Assembly: GCA_037349105.1 (NCBI GenBank)
Contig: JAYJMM010000110.1
Span: forward strand, 3,162,001-3,226,000
Length of the DNA: 64,000 bases
DNA from: Limnomonas spitsbergensis
Lineage: Eukaryota > Chlorophyta > Chlorophyceae > Chlamydomonadales
Direction: 5' to 3'
The notes beneath the pieces are model-generated. The model saw only the letters and a program-made list of their open reading frames with translations. It was not told where the DNA came from and made no database searches. Position 1 is the stretch's first letter. Each line of letters begins with the position of its first letter. Both the position numbers and the translations under genes were made by a program. Shown in pieces: positions 1 to 14,149 of this stretch.

Positions 1-1889
1 ATAGGCATCTGGACCTGCCACTCTGAGCATGGCTCCACATTCACCTAATCATATTCTTCAAGTCTGAAAAGCATTTTTTGTACTGCTGGAAGTGTGGAGG
101 AAATGACAGCCCATACCACCCTGCCCCCCCCCCCCCCCTTCTGCCCCTTGCCTCTCCACCATCAGGGTGCTGACCAGCAATGCATGCCATTCATGAAAGG
201 CACCTGGCCCTGCCATTCTGAGCATGGCTCCACATTCACCTGATCATATTCTTCAAGTCTGCAAATAAATTTTCTGTACTGCTGGTAGTGTGGAGGAAAT
301 GACAGCCCATACCACCCTGCCCCCCCCCCTCTGCCCCTTGCTTCTCCACCATCAGGGTGCTGACCAGCAATGCATGCCATTCATGAAAGGCACCTGGCCA
401 AGCCATTCTGGGCTTGGATCCACATTCACCTGATCATATTCTTCAAGTCTGCATTTTTTGTACTGCTGGAAGTGTGGAGGAAATGACAGCCCATACCACC
501 CTGCCCCCCCCCCCCCCCCTCTGCCCTTTGCCTCTCCACCATCAGGGTGCTGGCCAACAATGCCTGCCATTCATGAAAGGCACCTGGCCCTGCCATTCTG
601 AGCATAGCTCCATATTCACCTCATCATATTCTTTAAGTCTGAAAGCATTTTTTTATACTGCTGGAAGTGTGGAGGAAATGACAGCCCATACCCCCCTGCC
701 CCCCCCCCCCCCCCTCTGCCCCTTGCCTCTCCACCATCAGGGTGCTGACCAGCAATGCCTGCCATTCATGAAAGGCACCTGGCCCTGCCATTCTGAGCAT
801 GGCTCCACATTCACCTGTTCATATTCTTTAAGTCTGATAAGCATTTTTTGTACTGATGGAAGTGTGGAGGAAATGACAGCCCATACCACCCTGCCCCATC
901 CCCCTTGCCTCTCCACCATCAGGGTGCTGACCAGCAATGCATGCTATTCATGAAAGGCACCTGGCTCTGCCATTCTGAGCATAGCTGCAAATTCACCTGA
1001 TCATATTCTTCAAGTCTGAAAAGAATTTTTTGTACTGCTGGTAGTGTGGAGGAAATGACAGCACATACCACCCTGCCCCCCCCCCCTCTGCCCCTTGCCT
1101 CTCCACCATCAGGGTGCTGACCAGCAATGCCTGCCATTCATGAAAGGCACCTGGCCCTGCCATTCTGGGCATGGCTCCACATTCACCTGATCATATTCTT
1201 CAAGTCTGAAAATCATTTTTTGTACTGATGGAAGTGTGGAGGAAATGACAGCACATACCACCCTGCCCCCCCCCCTCTGCCCCTTGCCTCTCCACCATCA
1301 GGGTGCTGACCAGCAATGCCTGCCATTCATGAAAGGCACCTGGCCCTGCCATTCTGAGCATGGCTCCACATTCACCTGATCATATTCTTCAAGTCTGAAA
1401 ATCATTTTTTGTACTGATGGAAGTGTGGAGGAAATGACAGCCCATACCACCCTGCCCCATCCCCCTTGCCTCTCCACCATCAGGGTGCTGACCAGCAATG
1501 CATGCTATTCATGAAAGGCACCTGGCTCTGCCATTCTGAGCATAGCTGCAAATTCACCTGATCATATTCTTCAAGTCTGAAAAGAATTTTTTGTACTGCT
1601 GGAAGTGTGGAGGAAATGACAGCCCATACCACCCTGCCCCCCCCCCCCTCTGCCCTTTGCCTCTCCACCATCAGGGTGCTGGCCAACAATGCCTGCCATT
1701 CATGAAAGGCACCTGGCCCTGCCATTCTGAGCATAGCTCCACATTCACCTGATCATATTCTTCAAGTCTGAAAATCATTTTTTGTACTGATGGAAGTGTG
1801 GAGGAAATGACAGCACATACCACCCTGCCCCCCCCCCCTCTGCCCCTTGCCTCTCCACCATCAGGGTACTGACCAGCAATGCATGCCAT

Positions 1890-4800
1890 TCATGATAGGC
1901 ATCTGGACCTGCCACTCTGAGCATGGCTCCACATTCACCTAATCATATTCTTCAAGTCTGAAAAGCATTTTTTGTACTGCTGGAAGTGTGGAGGAAATGA
2001 CAGCCCATACCACCCTGCCCCCCCCCCCCCCCCCCCCTTCTGCCCCTTGCCTCTCCACCATCAGGGTGCTGACCAGCAATGCATGCCATTCATGAAAGGC
2101 ACCTGGCCCTGCCATTCTGAGCATGGCTCCACATTCACCTGATCATATTCTTCAAGTCTGCAAATAAATTTTCTGTACTGCTGGTAGTGTGGAGGAAATG
2201 ACAGCCCATACCACCCTGCCCCCCCCCTCTGCCCCTTGCTTCTCCACCATCAGGGTGCTGACCAGCAATGCATGCCATTCATGAAAGGCACCTGGCCAAG
2301 CCATTCTGGGCGTGGATCCACATTCACCTGATCATATTCTTCAAGTCTGCATTTTTTGTACTGCTGGAAGTGTGGAGGAAATGACAGCCCATACCACCCT
2401 GCCCCCCCCCCCCTCTGCCCTTTGCCTCTCCACCATCAGGGTGCTGGCCAACAATGCCTGCCATTCATGAAAGGCACCTGGCCCTGCCATTCTGAGCATA
2501 GCTCCATATTCACCTCATCATATTCTTTAAGTCTTAAAGCATTTTTTTATACTGCTGGAAGTGTGGAGGAAATGACAGCCCATACCCCCCTGCCCCCCCC
2601 CCCCCCCCCCCCCTCTGCCCCTTGCCTCTCCACCATCAGGGTGCTGACCAGCAATGCCTGCCATTCATGAAAGGCACCTGGCCCTGCCATTCTGAGCATG
2701 GCTCCACATTCACCTGATCATATTCTTTAAGTCTGATAAGCATTTTTTGTACTGATGGAAGTGTGGAGGAAATGACAGCCCATACCACCCTGCCCCATCC
2801 CCCTTGCCTCTCCACCATCAGGGTGCTGACCAGCAATGCATGCTATTCATGAAAGGCACCTGGCTCTGCCATTCTGAGCATAGCTGCAAATTCACCTCAT
2901 CATATTATTCAAGTCTGAAAAGAATTTTTTGTACTGCTGGAAGTGTGGAGGAAATGACAGCCCATACCACCCTGCCCCCCCCCCATCTCTGCCCTTTGCC
3001 TCTCCACCATCAGGGTGCTGGCCAACAATGCCTGCCATTCATGAAAGGCACCTGGCCCTGTCATTCTGAGCATGGCTCCACATTCACCTGATCATATTCT
3101 TCAAGTCTGAAAATCATTTTTTGTACTGATGGAAGTGTGGAGGAAATGTCAGCACATACCACCTTGCCCCCCCCCCCCTCTGCCCCTTGCCTCTCCACCA
3201 TCAGGGTGCTGACCAGCAATGCCTGCCATTCATGAAAGGCACCTGGCCCTGCCATTCTGGGCATGGCTCCACATTCACCTGATCATATTCTTCAAGTCTG
3301 AAAATCATTTTTTGTACTGATGGAAGTGTGGAGGAAATGACAGCACATACCACCCTGCCCCCCCCCCTCTGCCCCTTGCCTCTCCACCATCAGGGTGCTG
3401 ACCAGCAATGCCTGCCATTCATGAAAGGCACCTGGCCCTGCCATTCTGAGCATGGCTCCACATTCACCTGATCATATTCTTCAAGTCTGAATATAATTGT
3501 TTGTACTGCTGGAAGTGTGGAGGAAATGACAGCACATACCACCCTGCCCCCCCCCCTCTGCCCCTTGCCTCTCCACCATCAGGGTGCTGACCAGCAATGC
3601 CTGCCATTCATGAAAGGCACCTGGCCCTGCCATTCTGAGCATGGCTCCACATTCACCTGATCATATTCTTCAAGTCTGAAAATCATTTTTTGTACTGATG
3701 GAAGTGTGGAGGAAATGACAGCCCATACCACCCTGCCCCATCCCCCTTGCCTCTCCACCATCAGGGTGCTGACCAGCAATGCATGCTATTCATGAAAGGC
3801 ACCTGGCTCTGCCATTCTGAGCATGGCTGCAAATTCACCTGATCATATTCTTCAAGTCTGAAAAGCATTTTTTGTACTGCTGGAAGTGTGGAGGAAATGA
3901 CAGCCCATACCACCCTGCCCCCCCCCCTCTGCCCTTTGCCTCTCCACCATCAGGGTGCTGGCCAACAATGCCTGCCATTCATGAAAGGCACCTGGCCCTG
4001 CCATTCTGAGCATGGCTCCACATTCACCTGATCATATTCTTCAAGTCTGAAAATCATTTTTTGTACTGATGGAAGTGTGGAGGAAATGACAGCACATACC
4101 ACCCTGCCCTCCCCCCTTCTGCCCCTTGCCTCTCCACCATCAGGGTGCTCACCAGCAATGCATGCCATTCATGAAAGGCACCTGGCCCTGCCATTCTGAG
4201 CATGGCTCCACATTCACCTGATCATATTCTTTAAGTCTGATAAGCATTTTTTGTACTGATGGAAGTGTGGAGGAAATGACAGCCCATACCACCCTGCCCC
4301 ATCCCCCTTGCCTCTCCACCATCAGGGTGCTGACCAGCAATGCATGCTATTCATGAAAGGCACCTGGCTCTGCCATTCTGAGCATAGCTGCAAATTCACC
4401 TGATCATATTCTTCAAGTCTGAAAAGAATTTTTTGTACTGCTGGAAGTGTGGAGGAAATGACAGCCCATACCACCCTGCCCCCCCCCCCCCCTCTGCCCT
4501 TTGCCTCTCCACCATCAGGGTGCTGGCCAACAATGCCTGCCATTCATGAAAGGCACCTGGCCCTGCCATTCTGAGCATGGCTCCACATTCACCTGATCAT
4601 ATTCTTCAAGTCTGAAAATCATTTTTTGTACTGATGGAAGTGTGGAGGAAATGACAGCACATACCACCCTGCCCCCCCCCCCCTCTGCCCCTTGCCTCTC
4701 CACCATCAGGGTACTGACCAGCAATGCATGCCATTCATGAAAGGCATCTGGACCTGCCACTCTGAGCATGGCTCCACATTCACCTAATCATATTCTTCAA

Positions 4801-5700
4801 GTCTGAAAAGCATTTTTTGTACTGCTGGAAGTGTGGAGGAAATGACAGCCCATACCACCCTGCCCCCCCCCCCTTCTGCCCCTTGCCTCTCCACCATCAG
4901 GGTGCTGACCAGCAATGCATGCCATTCATGAAAGGCACCTGGCCCTGCCATTCTGAGCATGGCTCCACATTCACCTGATCATATTCTTCAAGTCTGCAAA
5001 TAAATTTTCTGTACTGCTGGTAGTGTGGAGGAAATGACAGCCCATACCACCCTGCCCCCCCCCTCTGCCCCTTGCTTCTCCACCATCAGGGTGCTGACCA
5101 GCAATGCATGCCATTCATGAAAGGCACCTGGCCAAGCCATTCTGGGCATGGATCCACATTCACCTGATCATATTCTTCAAGTCTGCATTTTTTGTACTGC
5201 TGGAAGTGTGGAGGAAATGACAGCCCATACCACCCTGCCCCCCCTCTGCCCCTTGCCTATCCACCATCAGGGTGCTGATCAGCAATGCCTGCCATTCACG
5301 AGCGGCACTTGGCCCTGTCATTCTGAGCATGGCTCCACATTCACCTGATCATATTCTTTAATTATGAAAAGTATTTTTGTACTGCTGGAATTGTGGAGGA
5401 AATGACAGCCCATACCACCCTGCCCCCCCCCCCCCCTCCTTCTGCCCCTTGCCTCTCCACCATCAGGGTGCTCACCAGCAATGCATGCCATTCATAAAAG
5501 GCACCTGGCCCTGCCATTCTGAGCATGGCTGCACATTCACCTGATCATATTCTTCAAGTCTGAATATCATTTTTTGTACTGCTGGAAGTGTGGAGGAAAT
5601 GACAGCCCATACCACCCTGTCCCCCCCCCTCTGCCCCTTGCCTCTCCACCATCAGGGTGCTGACCAGCAATGCATGCCATTCATGAAAGGCACCTGGCCC
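1890..5700 (+). repeat. Higher-order repeat block, copy A
   Basis: This multi-monomer block recurs at about 8,145-11,965 with an offset near 6,260. Shared rare variants fall in the same order in both: GGCATCTGGACCTGCC at 1,896 and 8,152, CAAATAAATTTTCTG at about 2,160 and 8,413, a degenerate ATATAAT unit near 3,490 and 9,750, and the rare CACGAGCGGCACTTGG at about 5,298 and 11,560. Confidence 0.85.
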
Positions 5701-8144
5701 TGCCATTCTGAGCATAGCTGCAAATTCACCTGATCATATTCTTCAAGTCTGAAAAGAATTTTTTGTACTGCTGGAAGTGTGGAGGAAATGACAGCCCATA
5801 CCACCCTGCCCCCCCCCCTCTGCCCTTTGCCTCTCCACCATCAGGGTGCTGGCCAACAATGCCTGCCATTCATGAAAGGCACCTGGCCCTGCCATTCTGA
5901 GCATAGCTCCACATTCACCTGATCATATTCTTCAAGTCTGAAAATCATTTTTTGTACTGCTGGAAGTGTGGAGGAAATGACAGCACATACCACCCTGCCC
6001 CCCCCCCCCCTCTGCCCCTTGCCTCTCCACCATCAGGGTACTGACCAGCAATGCATGCCATTCATGATAGGCATCTGGACCTGCCACTCTGAGCATGGCT
6101 CCACATTCACCTAATCATATTCTTCAAGTCTGAAAAGCATTTTTTGTACTGCTGGAAGTGTGGAGGAAATGACAGCCCATACCACCCTGCCCCCCCCCCC
6201 CCCCCTTCTGCCCCTTGCCTCTCCACCATCAGGGTGCTGACCAGCAATGCATGCCATTCATGAAAGGCACCTGGCCCTGCCATTCTGAGCATGGCTCCAC
6301 ATTCACCTGATCATATTCTTCAAGTCTGCAAATAAATTTTCTGTACTGCTGGTAGTGTGGAGGAAATGACAGCCCATACCACCCTGCCCCCCCCCTCTGC
6401 CCCTTGCTTCTCCACCATCAGGGTGCTGACCAGCAATGCATGCCATTCATGAAAGGCACCTGGCCAAGCCATTCTGGGCGTGGATCCACATTCACCTGAT
6501 CATATTCTTCAAGTCTGCATTTTTTGTACTGCTGGAAGTGTGGAGGAAATGACAGCCCATACCACCCTGCCCCCCCCCCCCCCCCCTCTGCCCTTTGCCT
6601 CTCCACCATCAGGGTGCTGGCCAACAATGCCTGCCATTCATGAAAGGCACCTGGCCCTGCCATTCTGAGCATAGCTCCATATTCACCTCATCATATTCTT
6701 TACGTCTGAAAGCATTTTTTTATACTGCTGGAAGTGTGGAGGAAATGACAGCCCATACCCCCCTGCCCCCCCCCCCCCCCTCTGCCCCTTGCCTCTCCAC
6801 CATCAGGGTGCTGACCAGCAATGCCTGCCATTCATGAAAGGCACCTGGCCCTGCCATTCTGAGCATGGCTCCACATTCACCTGTTCATATTCTTTAAGTC
6901 TGATAAGCATTTTTTGTACTGATGGAAGTGTGGAGGAAATGACAGCCCATACCACCCTGCCCCATCCCCCTTGCCTCTCCACCATCAGGGTGCTGACCAG
7001 CAATGCATGCTATTCATGAAAGGCACCTGGCTCTGCCATTCTGAGCATAGCTGCAAATTCACCTGATCATATTCTTCAAGTCTGAAAAGAATTTTTTGTA
7101 CTGCTGGAAGTGTGGAGGAAATGACAGCACATACCACCCTGCCCCCCCCCCCCTCTGCCCCTTGCCTCTCCACCATCAGGGTGCTGACCAGCAATGCCTG
7201 CCATTCATGAAAGGCACCTGGCCCTGCCATTCTGGGCATGGCTCCACATTCACCTGATCATATTCTTCAAGTCTGAAAATCATTTTTTGTACTGATGGAA
7301 GTGTGGAGGAAATGACAGCACATACCACCCTGCCCCCCCCCCTCTGCCCCTTGCCTCTCCACCATCAGGGTGCTGACCAGCAATGCCTGCCATTCATGAA
7401 AGGCACCTGGCCCTGCCATTCTGAGCATGGCTCCACATTCACCTGATCATATTCTTCAAGTCTGAAAATCATTTTTTGTACTGATGGAAGTGTGGAGGAA
7501 ATGACAGCACATACCACCCTGCCCTCCCCCCTTCTGCCCCTTGCCTCTCCACCATCAGGGTGCTCACCAGCAATGCATGCCATTCATGAAAGGCACCTGG
7601 CCCTGCCATTCTGAGCATGGCTCCACATTCACCTGATCATATTCTTTAAGTCTGATAAGCATTTTTTGTACTGATGGAAGTGTGGAGGAAATGACAGCCC
7701 ATACCACCCTGCCCCATCCCCCTTGCCTCTCCACCATCAGGGTGCTGACCAGCAATGCATGCTATTCATGAAAGGCACCTGGCTCTGCCATTCTGAGCAT
7801 AGCTGCAAATTCACCTGATCATATTCTTCAATTCTGAAAAGAATTTTTTGTACTGCTGGAAGTGTGGAGGAAATGACAGCCCATACCACCCTGCCCCCCC
7901 CCCCTCTGCCCTTTGCCTCTCCACCATCAGGGTGCTGACCAGCAATGCATGCTATTCATGAAAGGCACCTGGCTCTGCCATTCTGAGCATAGCTGCAAAT
8001 TCACCTGATCATATTCTTCAAGTCTGAAAATCATTTTTTGTACTGATGGAAGTGTGGAGGAAATGACAGCACATACCACCCTGCCCCCTCCCCCTCTGCC
8101 CCTTGCCTCTCCACCATCAGGGTACTGACCAGCAATGCATGCCA

Positions 8145-11100
8145 TTCATGATAGGCATCTGGACCTGCCACTCTGAGCATGGCTGCACATTCACCTAATC
8201 ATATTCTTCAAGTCTGAAAAGCATTTTTTGTACTGCTGGAAGTGTGGAGGAAATGACAGCCCATACCACCCTGCCCCCCCCCCCCCCCCCTTCTGCCCCT
8301 TGCCTCTCCACCATCAGGGTGCTGACCAGCAATGCATGCCATTCATGAAAGGCACCTGGCCCTGCCATTCTGAGCATGGCTCCACATTCACCTGATCATA
8401 TTCTTCAAGTCTGCAAATAAATTTTCTGTACTGCTGGTAGTGTGGAGGAAATGACAGCCCATACCACCCTGCCCCCCCCCTCTGCCCCTTGCTTCTCCAC
8501 CATCAGGGTGCTGACCAGCAATGCATGCCATTCATGAAAGGCACCTGGCCAAGCCATTCTGGGCGTGGATCCACATTCACCTGATCATATTCTTCAAGTC
8601 TGCATTTTTTGTACTGCTGGAAGTGTGGAGGAAATGACAGCCCATACCACCCTGCCCCCCCCCCCCCCCCCTCTGCCCTTTGCCTCTCCACCATCAGGGT
8701 GCTTGCCAACAATGCCTGCCATTCATGAAAGGCACCTGGCCCTGCCATTCTGAGCATAGCTCCATATTCACCTCATCATATTCTTTAAGTCTGAAAGCAT
8801 TTTTTTATACTGCTGGAAGTGTGGAGGAAATGACAGCCCATACCCCCCTGCCCCCCCCCCCCCCCCCCTCTCTGCCCCTTGCCTCTCCACCATCAGGGTG
8901 CTGACCAGCAATGCCTGCCATTCATGAAAGGCACCTGGCCCTGCCATTCTGAGCATGGCTCCACATTCACCTGATCATATTCTTTAAGTCTGATAAGCAT
9001 TTTTTGTACTGATGGAAGTGTGGAGGAAATGACAGCCCATACCACCCTGCCCCATCCCCCTTGCCTCTCCACCATCAGGGTGCTGACCAGCAATGCATGC
9101 TATTCATGAAAGGCACCTGGCTCTGCCATTCTGAGCATGGCTGCAAATTCACCTCATCATATTATTCAAGTCTGAAAAGAATTTTTTGTACTGCTGGAAG
9201 TGTGGAGGAAATGACAGCCCATACCACCCTGCCCCCCCCCCCATCTCTGCCCTTTGCCTCTCCACCATCAGGGTGCTGGCCAACAATGCCTGCCATTCAT
9301 GAAAGGCACCTGGCCCTGTCATTCTGAGCATGGCTCCACATTCACCTGATCATATTCTTCAAGTCTGAAAATCATTTTTTGTACTGATGGAAGTGTGGAG
9401 GAAATGACAGCACATACCACCCCGCCCCCCCCCCCCCTCTGCCCCTTGCCTCTCCACCATCAGGGTGCTGACCAGCAATGCCTGCCATTCATGAAAGGCA
9501 CCTGGCCCTGCCATTCTGGGCATGGCTCCACATTCACCTGATCATATTCTTCAAGTCTGAAAATCATTTTTTGTACTGATGGAAGTGTGGAGGAAATGAC
9601 AGCACATACCACCCTGCCCCCCCCCCTCTGCCCCTTGCCTCTCCACCATCAGGGTGCTGACCAGCAATGCCTGCCATTCATGAAAGGCACCTGGCCCTGC
9701 CATTCTGAGCATGGCTCCACATTCACCTGATCATATTCTTCAAGTCTGAATATAATGGTTTGTACTGCTGGAAGTGTGGAGGAAATGACAGCACATACCA
9801 CCCTGCCCCCCCCCCCCTCTGCCCCTTGCCTCTCCACCATCAGGGTGCTGACCAGCAATGCCTGCCATTCATGAAAGGCACCTGGCCCTGCCATTCTGAG
9901 CATGGCTCCACATTCACCTGATCATATTCTTCAAGTCTGATAAGCATTTTTTGTACTGATGGAAGTGTGGAGGAAATGACAGCCCATACCACCCTGCCCC
10001 ATCCCCCTTGCCTCTCCACCATCAGGGTGCTGACCAGCAATGCATGCTATTCATGAAAGGCACCTGGCTCTGCCATTCTGAGCATGGCTGCAAATTCACC
10101 TGATCATATTCTTCAAGTCTGAAAAGCATTTTTTGTACTGCTGGAAGTGTGGAGTAAATGACAGCCCATACCACCCTGCCCCCCCCCCTCTGCCCTTTGC
10201 CTCTCCACCATCAGGGTGCTGGCCAACAATGCCTGCCATTCATGAAAGGCACCTGGCCCTGCCATTCTGAGCATGGCTCCACATTCACCTGATCATATTC
10301 TTCAAGTCTGAAAATCATTTTTTGTACTGATGGAAGTGTGGAGGAAATGACAGCACATACCACCCTGCCCTCCCCCCTTCTGCCCCTTGCCTCTCCACCA
10401 TCAGGGTGCTCAACAGCAATGCATGCCATTCATGAAAGGCACCTGGCCCTGCCATTCTGAGCATGGCTCCACATTCACCTGATCATATTCTTTAAGTCTG
10501 ATAAGCATTTTTTGTACTGATGGAAGTGTGGAGGAAATGACAGCCCATACCACCCTGCCCCATCCCCCTTGCCTCTCCACCATCAGGGTGCTGACCAGCA
10601 ATGCATGCTATTCATGAAAGGCACCTGGCTCTGCCATTCTGAGCATAGCTGCAAATTCACCTGATCATATTCTTCAAGTCTGAAAAGAATTTTTTGTACT
10701 GCTGGAAGTGTGGAGGAAATGACAGCCCATACCACCCTGCCCCCCCCCCCCCCCTCTGCCCTTTGCCTCTCCACCATCAGGGTGCTGGCCAACAATGCCT
10801 GCCATTCATGAAAGGCACCTGGCCCTGCCATTCTGAGCATGGCTCCACATTCACCTGATCATATTCTTCAAGTCTGAAAATCATTTTTTGTACTGATGGA
10901 AGTGTGGAGGAAATGACAGCACATACCACCCTGCCCCCCCCCCCTCTGCCCCTTGCCTCTCCACCATCAGGGTACTGACCAGCAATGCATGCCATTCATG
11001 AAAGGCATCTGGACCTGCCACTCTGAGCATGGCTCCACATTCACCTAATCATATTCTTCAAGTCTGAAAAGCATTTTTTGTACTGCTGGAAGTGTGGAGG

Positions 11101-11965
11101 AAATGACAGCCCATACCACCCTGCCCCCCCCCCCTTCTGCCCCTTGCCTCTCCACCATCAGGGTGCTGACCAGCAATGCATGCCATTCATGAAAGGCACC
11201 TGGCCCTGCCATTCTGAGCATGGCTCCACATTCACCTGATCATATTCTTCAAGTCTGCAAATAAATTTTCTGTACTGCTGGTAGTGTGGAGGAAATGACA
11301 GCCCATACCACCCTGCCCCCCCCCTCTGCCCCTTGCTTCTCCACCATCAGGGTGCTGACCAGCAATGCATGCCATTCATGAAAGGCACCTGGCCAAGCCA
11401 TTCTGGGCATGGATCCACATTCACCTGATCATATTCTTCAAGTCTGCATTTTTTGTACTGCTGGAAGTGTGGAGGAAATGACAGCCCATACCACCCTGCC
11501 CCCCCCTCTGCCCCTTGCCTATCCACCATCAGGGTGCTGATCAGCAATGCCTGCCATTCACGAGCGGCACTTGGCCCTGTCATTCTGAGCATGGCTCCAC
11601 ATTCACCTGATCATATTCTTTAATTATGAAAAGTATTTTTTGTACTGCTGGAATTGTGGAGGAAATGACAGCCCATACCACCCTGCCCCCCCCCCCCCCT
11701 CCTTCTGCCCCTTGCCTCTCCACCATCAGGGTGCTCACCAGCAATGCATGCCATTCATAAAAGGCACCTGGCCCTGCCATTCTGAGCATGGCTGCACATT
11801 CACCTGATCATATTCTTCAAGTCTGAATATCATTTTTTGTACTGCTGGAAGTGTGGAGGAAATGACAGCCCATACCACCCTGTCCCCCCCCCTCTGCCCC
11901 TTGCCTCTCCACCATCAGGGTGCTGACCAGCAATGCATGCCATTCATGAAAGGCACCTGGCCCTG
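8145..11965 (+). repeat. Higher-order repeat block, copy B
   Basis: Second copy of the block at 1,890-5,700, differing by scattered single bases and C-run lengths. The correspondence stops after the monomer near 11,900. A further partial correspondence links 1-1,370 with 6,067-7,436 (offset about 6,066), so the duplication history is nested. Confidence 0.85.
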
Positions 11966-12770
11966 CCATTCTGAGCATGGCTCCACATTCACCTAATCAT
12001 ATTCTTCAAATCTGAAAAGCATTTTGTGTACTGATGGAAGTGTGGAGGAAATGACAGACCATACCACCCTGCCCCCCCCCCCCTCTGCCCCTTGCATCTC
12101 CACCATCAGGGTGCTGACCAGCAATGCATGTTATTCATGAAAGGCACCTGGCTCTGCCATTCTGAGCATGGCTGCAAATTCACCTGATCATATTCTTCAA
12201 GTCTGAATAGAATTTTTTGTACTGCTGGAAGTGTGGAGGAAATGACAGCCCATACCACCCTGCCCCCCCCCCCCCCCCCTTGCCTCTCCACCATCAGGGT
12301 GCTGACCAGCAATGCATGCTATTCATGAAAGGCACCTGCATCTGCCATTCTGAGCATGGCTGCAAATTCACCTGATCATATTATTCAAGTCTGAATATAA
12401 TTTTTTGTACTGCTGGAAGTGTGGAGGAAATGACAGCCCATACCACCCTGCCCCCCCCCCTTGCCTCTCCACCATCAGGGTGCTGACCAGCAATGCATGC
12501 TATTCATGAAAGGCACCTGGCTCTGCCATTCTGAGCATGGCTCCACATTCACCTGATCATATTATTCAAGTCTGAATATAATTTTTTGTACTGCTGGAAG
12601 TGTGGAGGAAATGACAGCCCATACCACCCTGCCCCCCCCCCCCTCTGCCCCTTGCCTCTCCACCATCAGGGTGCTGACCAGCAATGCATTCCATTCATGA
12701 AAGGCGCCTGGCCCTGCCATTCTGAGCATGACTACATATACACCTGATTATATCCTTGAAGTCTGCCAAG

Positions 12771-13190
12771 GACGACCTTGGTTGCTTGTCCGGAGGTTAA
12801 TGAATAAATTAAGAATCGCTTACATGAACGCTCTATCTAGCAGTACTTTGCTGCAATGAGCTCCATCTTTTCTCTTGAAGGCAAAGTCGGTTGCCTATTG
12901 GCCCGGGCATATCATCATTCCTCAGAGCCCTTGGCAGCTTAGCTAAAGGTTGTCAATAAATTAAGAAGCGCTTACTTGAACGCACCAGCAGTGCTTTGCT
13001 AAAATGAGCTCCATCTCTTCACTTAGTGGCAAAGTCTTTTGGCCTGAGCATATCGGAGGCCCCATATGGGACTGAGCAAGCCAGATACTGGAATAAGAAA
13101 GAGCAAGCAACCGTCAAATTTTAATTTTGATAACATCATTTATGCATAGGCTATGAAATCAATCACCAGGGGCCTGTCTAGGGCCCATTA
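12771..13190. other. Satellite edge with a diverged ~155-bp tandem duplication
   Basis: Non-coding. A segment at about 12,797-12,912 (AATAAATTAAGAATCGCTTAC to GGGCATATC) recurs in diverged form at 12,955-13,055. No gene seen. Confidence 0.6.
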
Positions 13191-13394
13191 TCCAATTCCG
13201 TGGGCTTCCTAGATGAAAAAGTAAGACTGCACAGCTCTAAGAAAACAAATCTAGATTGCAACAATCTGGGCCCTGGAGTAATCCCACAAGGGACCTGCTG
13301 GGTGCGGGATGCACGGGCCCACCACCTAGCCCCAGAGGGGAGCTGCCGACTGAGTGCTGCATGGGCCCACCAGCAATGCCCATGGGGGACCTGC

Positions 13395-13790
13395 CAGGGG
13401 AGGGACCACCCAGCCCCATAGAGAAGCTACCAGGGGAGGGCTGCATGTGCCCACCACCCAGCCCCATAGAGAAGCTGCCAGGGGAGGGCTGCATGGGCCC
13501 ACCACCCAGCCCCATAGAGAAGCTGCCAGCTGGGAGCTGCATGGGCCCACCATCCAGCCCCATAGAGAAGCTGCCAGGGGAGGGCTGCATGGGCCCACCA
13601 CCCAGCCCCATAGAGAAGCTGCCAGTTGGGAGCTGCATGGGCCCACCACCCAGCCCCATAGAGAAGCTGCCAGGGGAGGGCTGCATAAGCCCACCACCCA
13701 GCCCCATAGAGAAGCTGCCAGTTGGGAGCTGCATGGGCCCAACACCCAGCCTTGTAGAGAAGCTGCCAGTTGGGAGCTGCATGGGCCTCT
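13395..13790 (+). repeat. 48-bp minisatellite with an open 16-residue-repeat frame
   Basis: About eight units of 48 bp containing CCCATAGAGAAGCTGCCAG. Two sub-types alternate (GGGGAGGGCTGCATG and GTTGGGAGCTGCATG), giving a partial 96-bp higher-order period. Because 48 is a multiple of three, several frames stay open: the plus frame 13,256-13,840 reads as repeats of SPIEKLPGEGCMGPPP. No start context, splice site or family supports translation, so minisatellite is the primary call; a proline-rich coding repeat is possible. Confidence 0.8.
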
Positions 13791-13844
13791 TGGATACTTT
13801 TCCTCAGAAGATTCACTTGATGTCCAGGCCTTGTGCCTGATAGC

Positions 13845-14140
13845 CCGATGGTATTTGCAGGATGGGCCCTTTACTACACACCACGCCTACACACACATAT
13901 ACTCTGGCACTGAAAACTGCTTACCCTTCATCCCCAACCTCAAAAGGGGTGCTTAGAAAAGCCCATGAAGAAGACCGTCTTCTCATGGTTCAGCAGCAAC
14001 TCCAAGATCTTTCCCTACGACGGGCCAGACGGGCCAGAGCTGGCACAGGTGTTGAGGCTAACTATGGAGCTCACACTTTGCGCACTTTGTAGTTCACACC
14101 TTTGGACAGAGGGTAGCATACTTCAGTGATACTTATGAGT
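13845..14140. other. No recognisable feature
   Basis: Short frames only; no splice-supported exon, RNA gene or clear repeat seen. Confidence 0.4.
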
Positions 14141-14149
14141 AGAGGGGAG

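Larger units (their letters stand above)
1..12770. repeat. Satellite array, ~187-bp monomer with poly-C tract
   Basis: About 65-70 head-to-tail monomers of roughly 180-195 bp. Each contains a conserved block around CACCATCAGGGTGCTGACCA, a block CACCTGATCATATTCTTCAA, and a C-run of about 5 to 20 bases followed by CTCTGCC. Monomer length differs mainly by the C-run. Frames of 60-180 codons open on both strands, but the C-run length breaks each frame every one or two units, so I read this as non-coding satellite. The array starts before the window and ends near 12,770, where the last monomer decays into single-copy sequence. Confidence 0.95.

Noticed and set aside
1..12770. Dozens of 60-180-codon frames in the satellite
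   Set aside because: Each is one or two monomers long and ends wherever a C-run changes length; both strands behave the same way.
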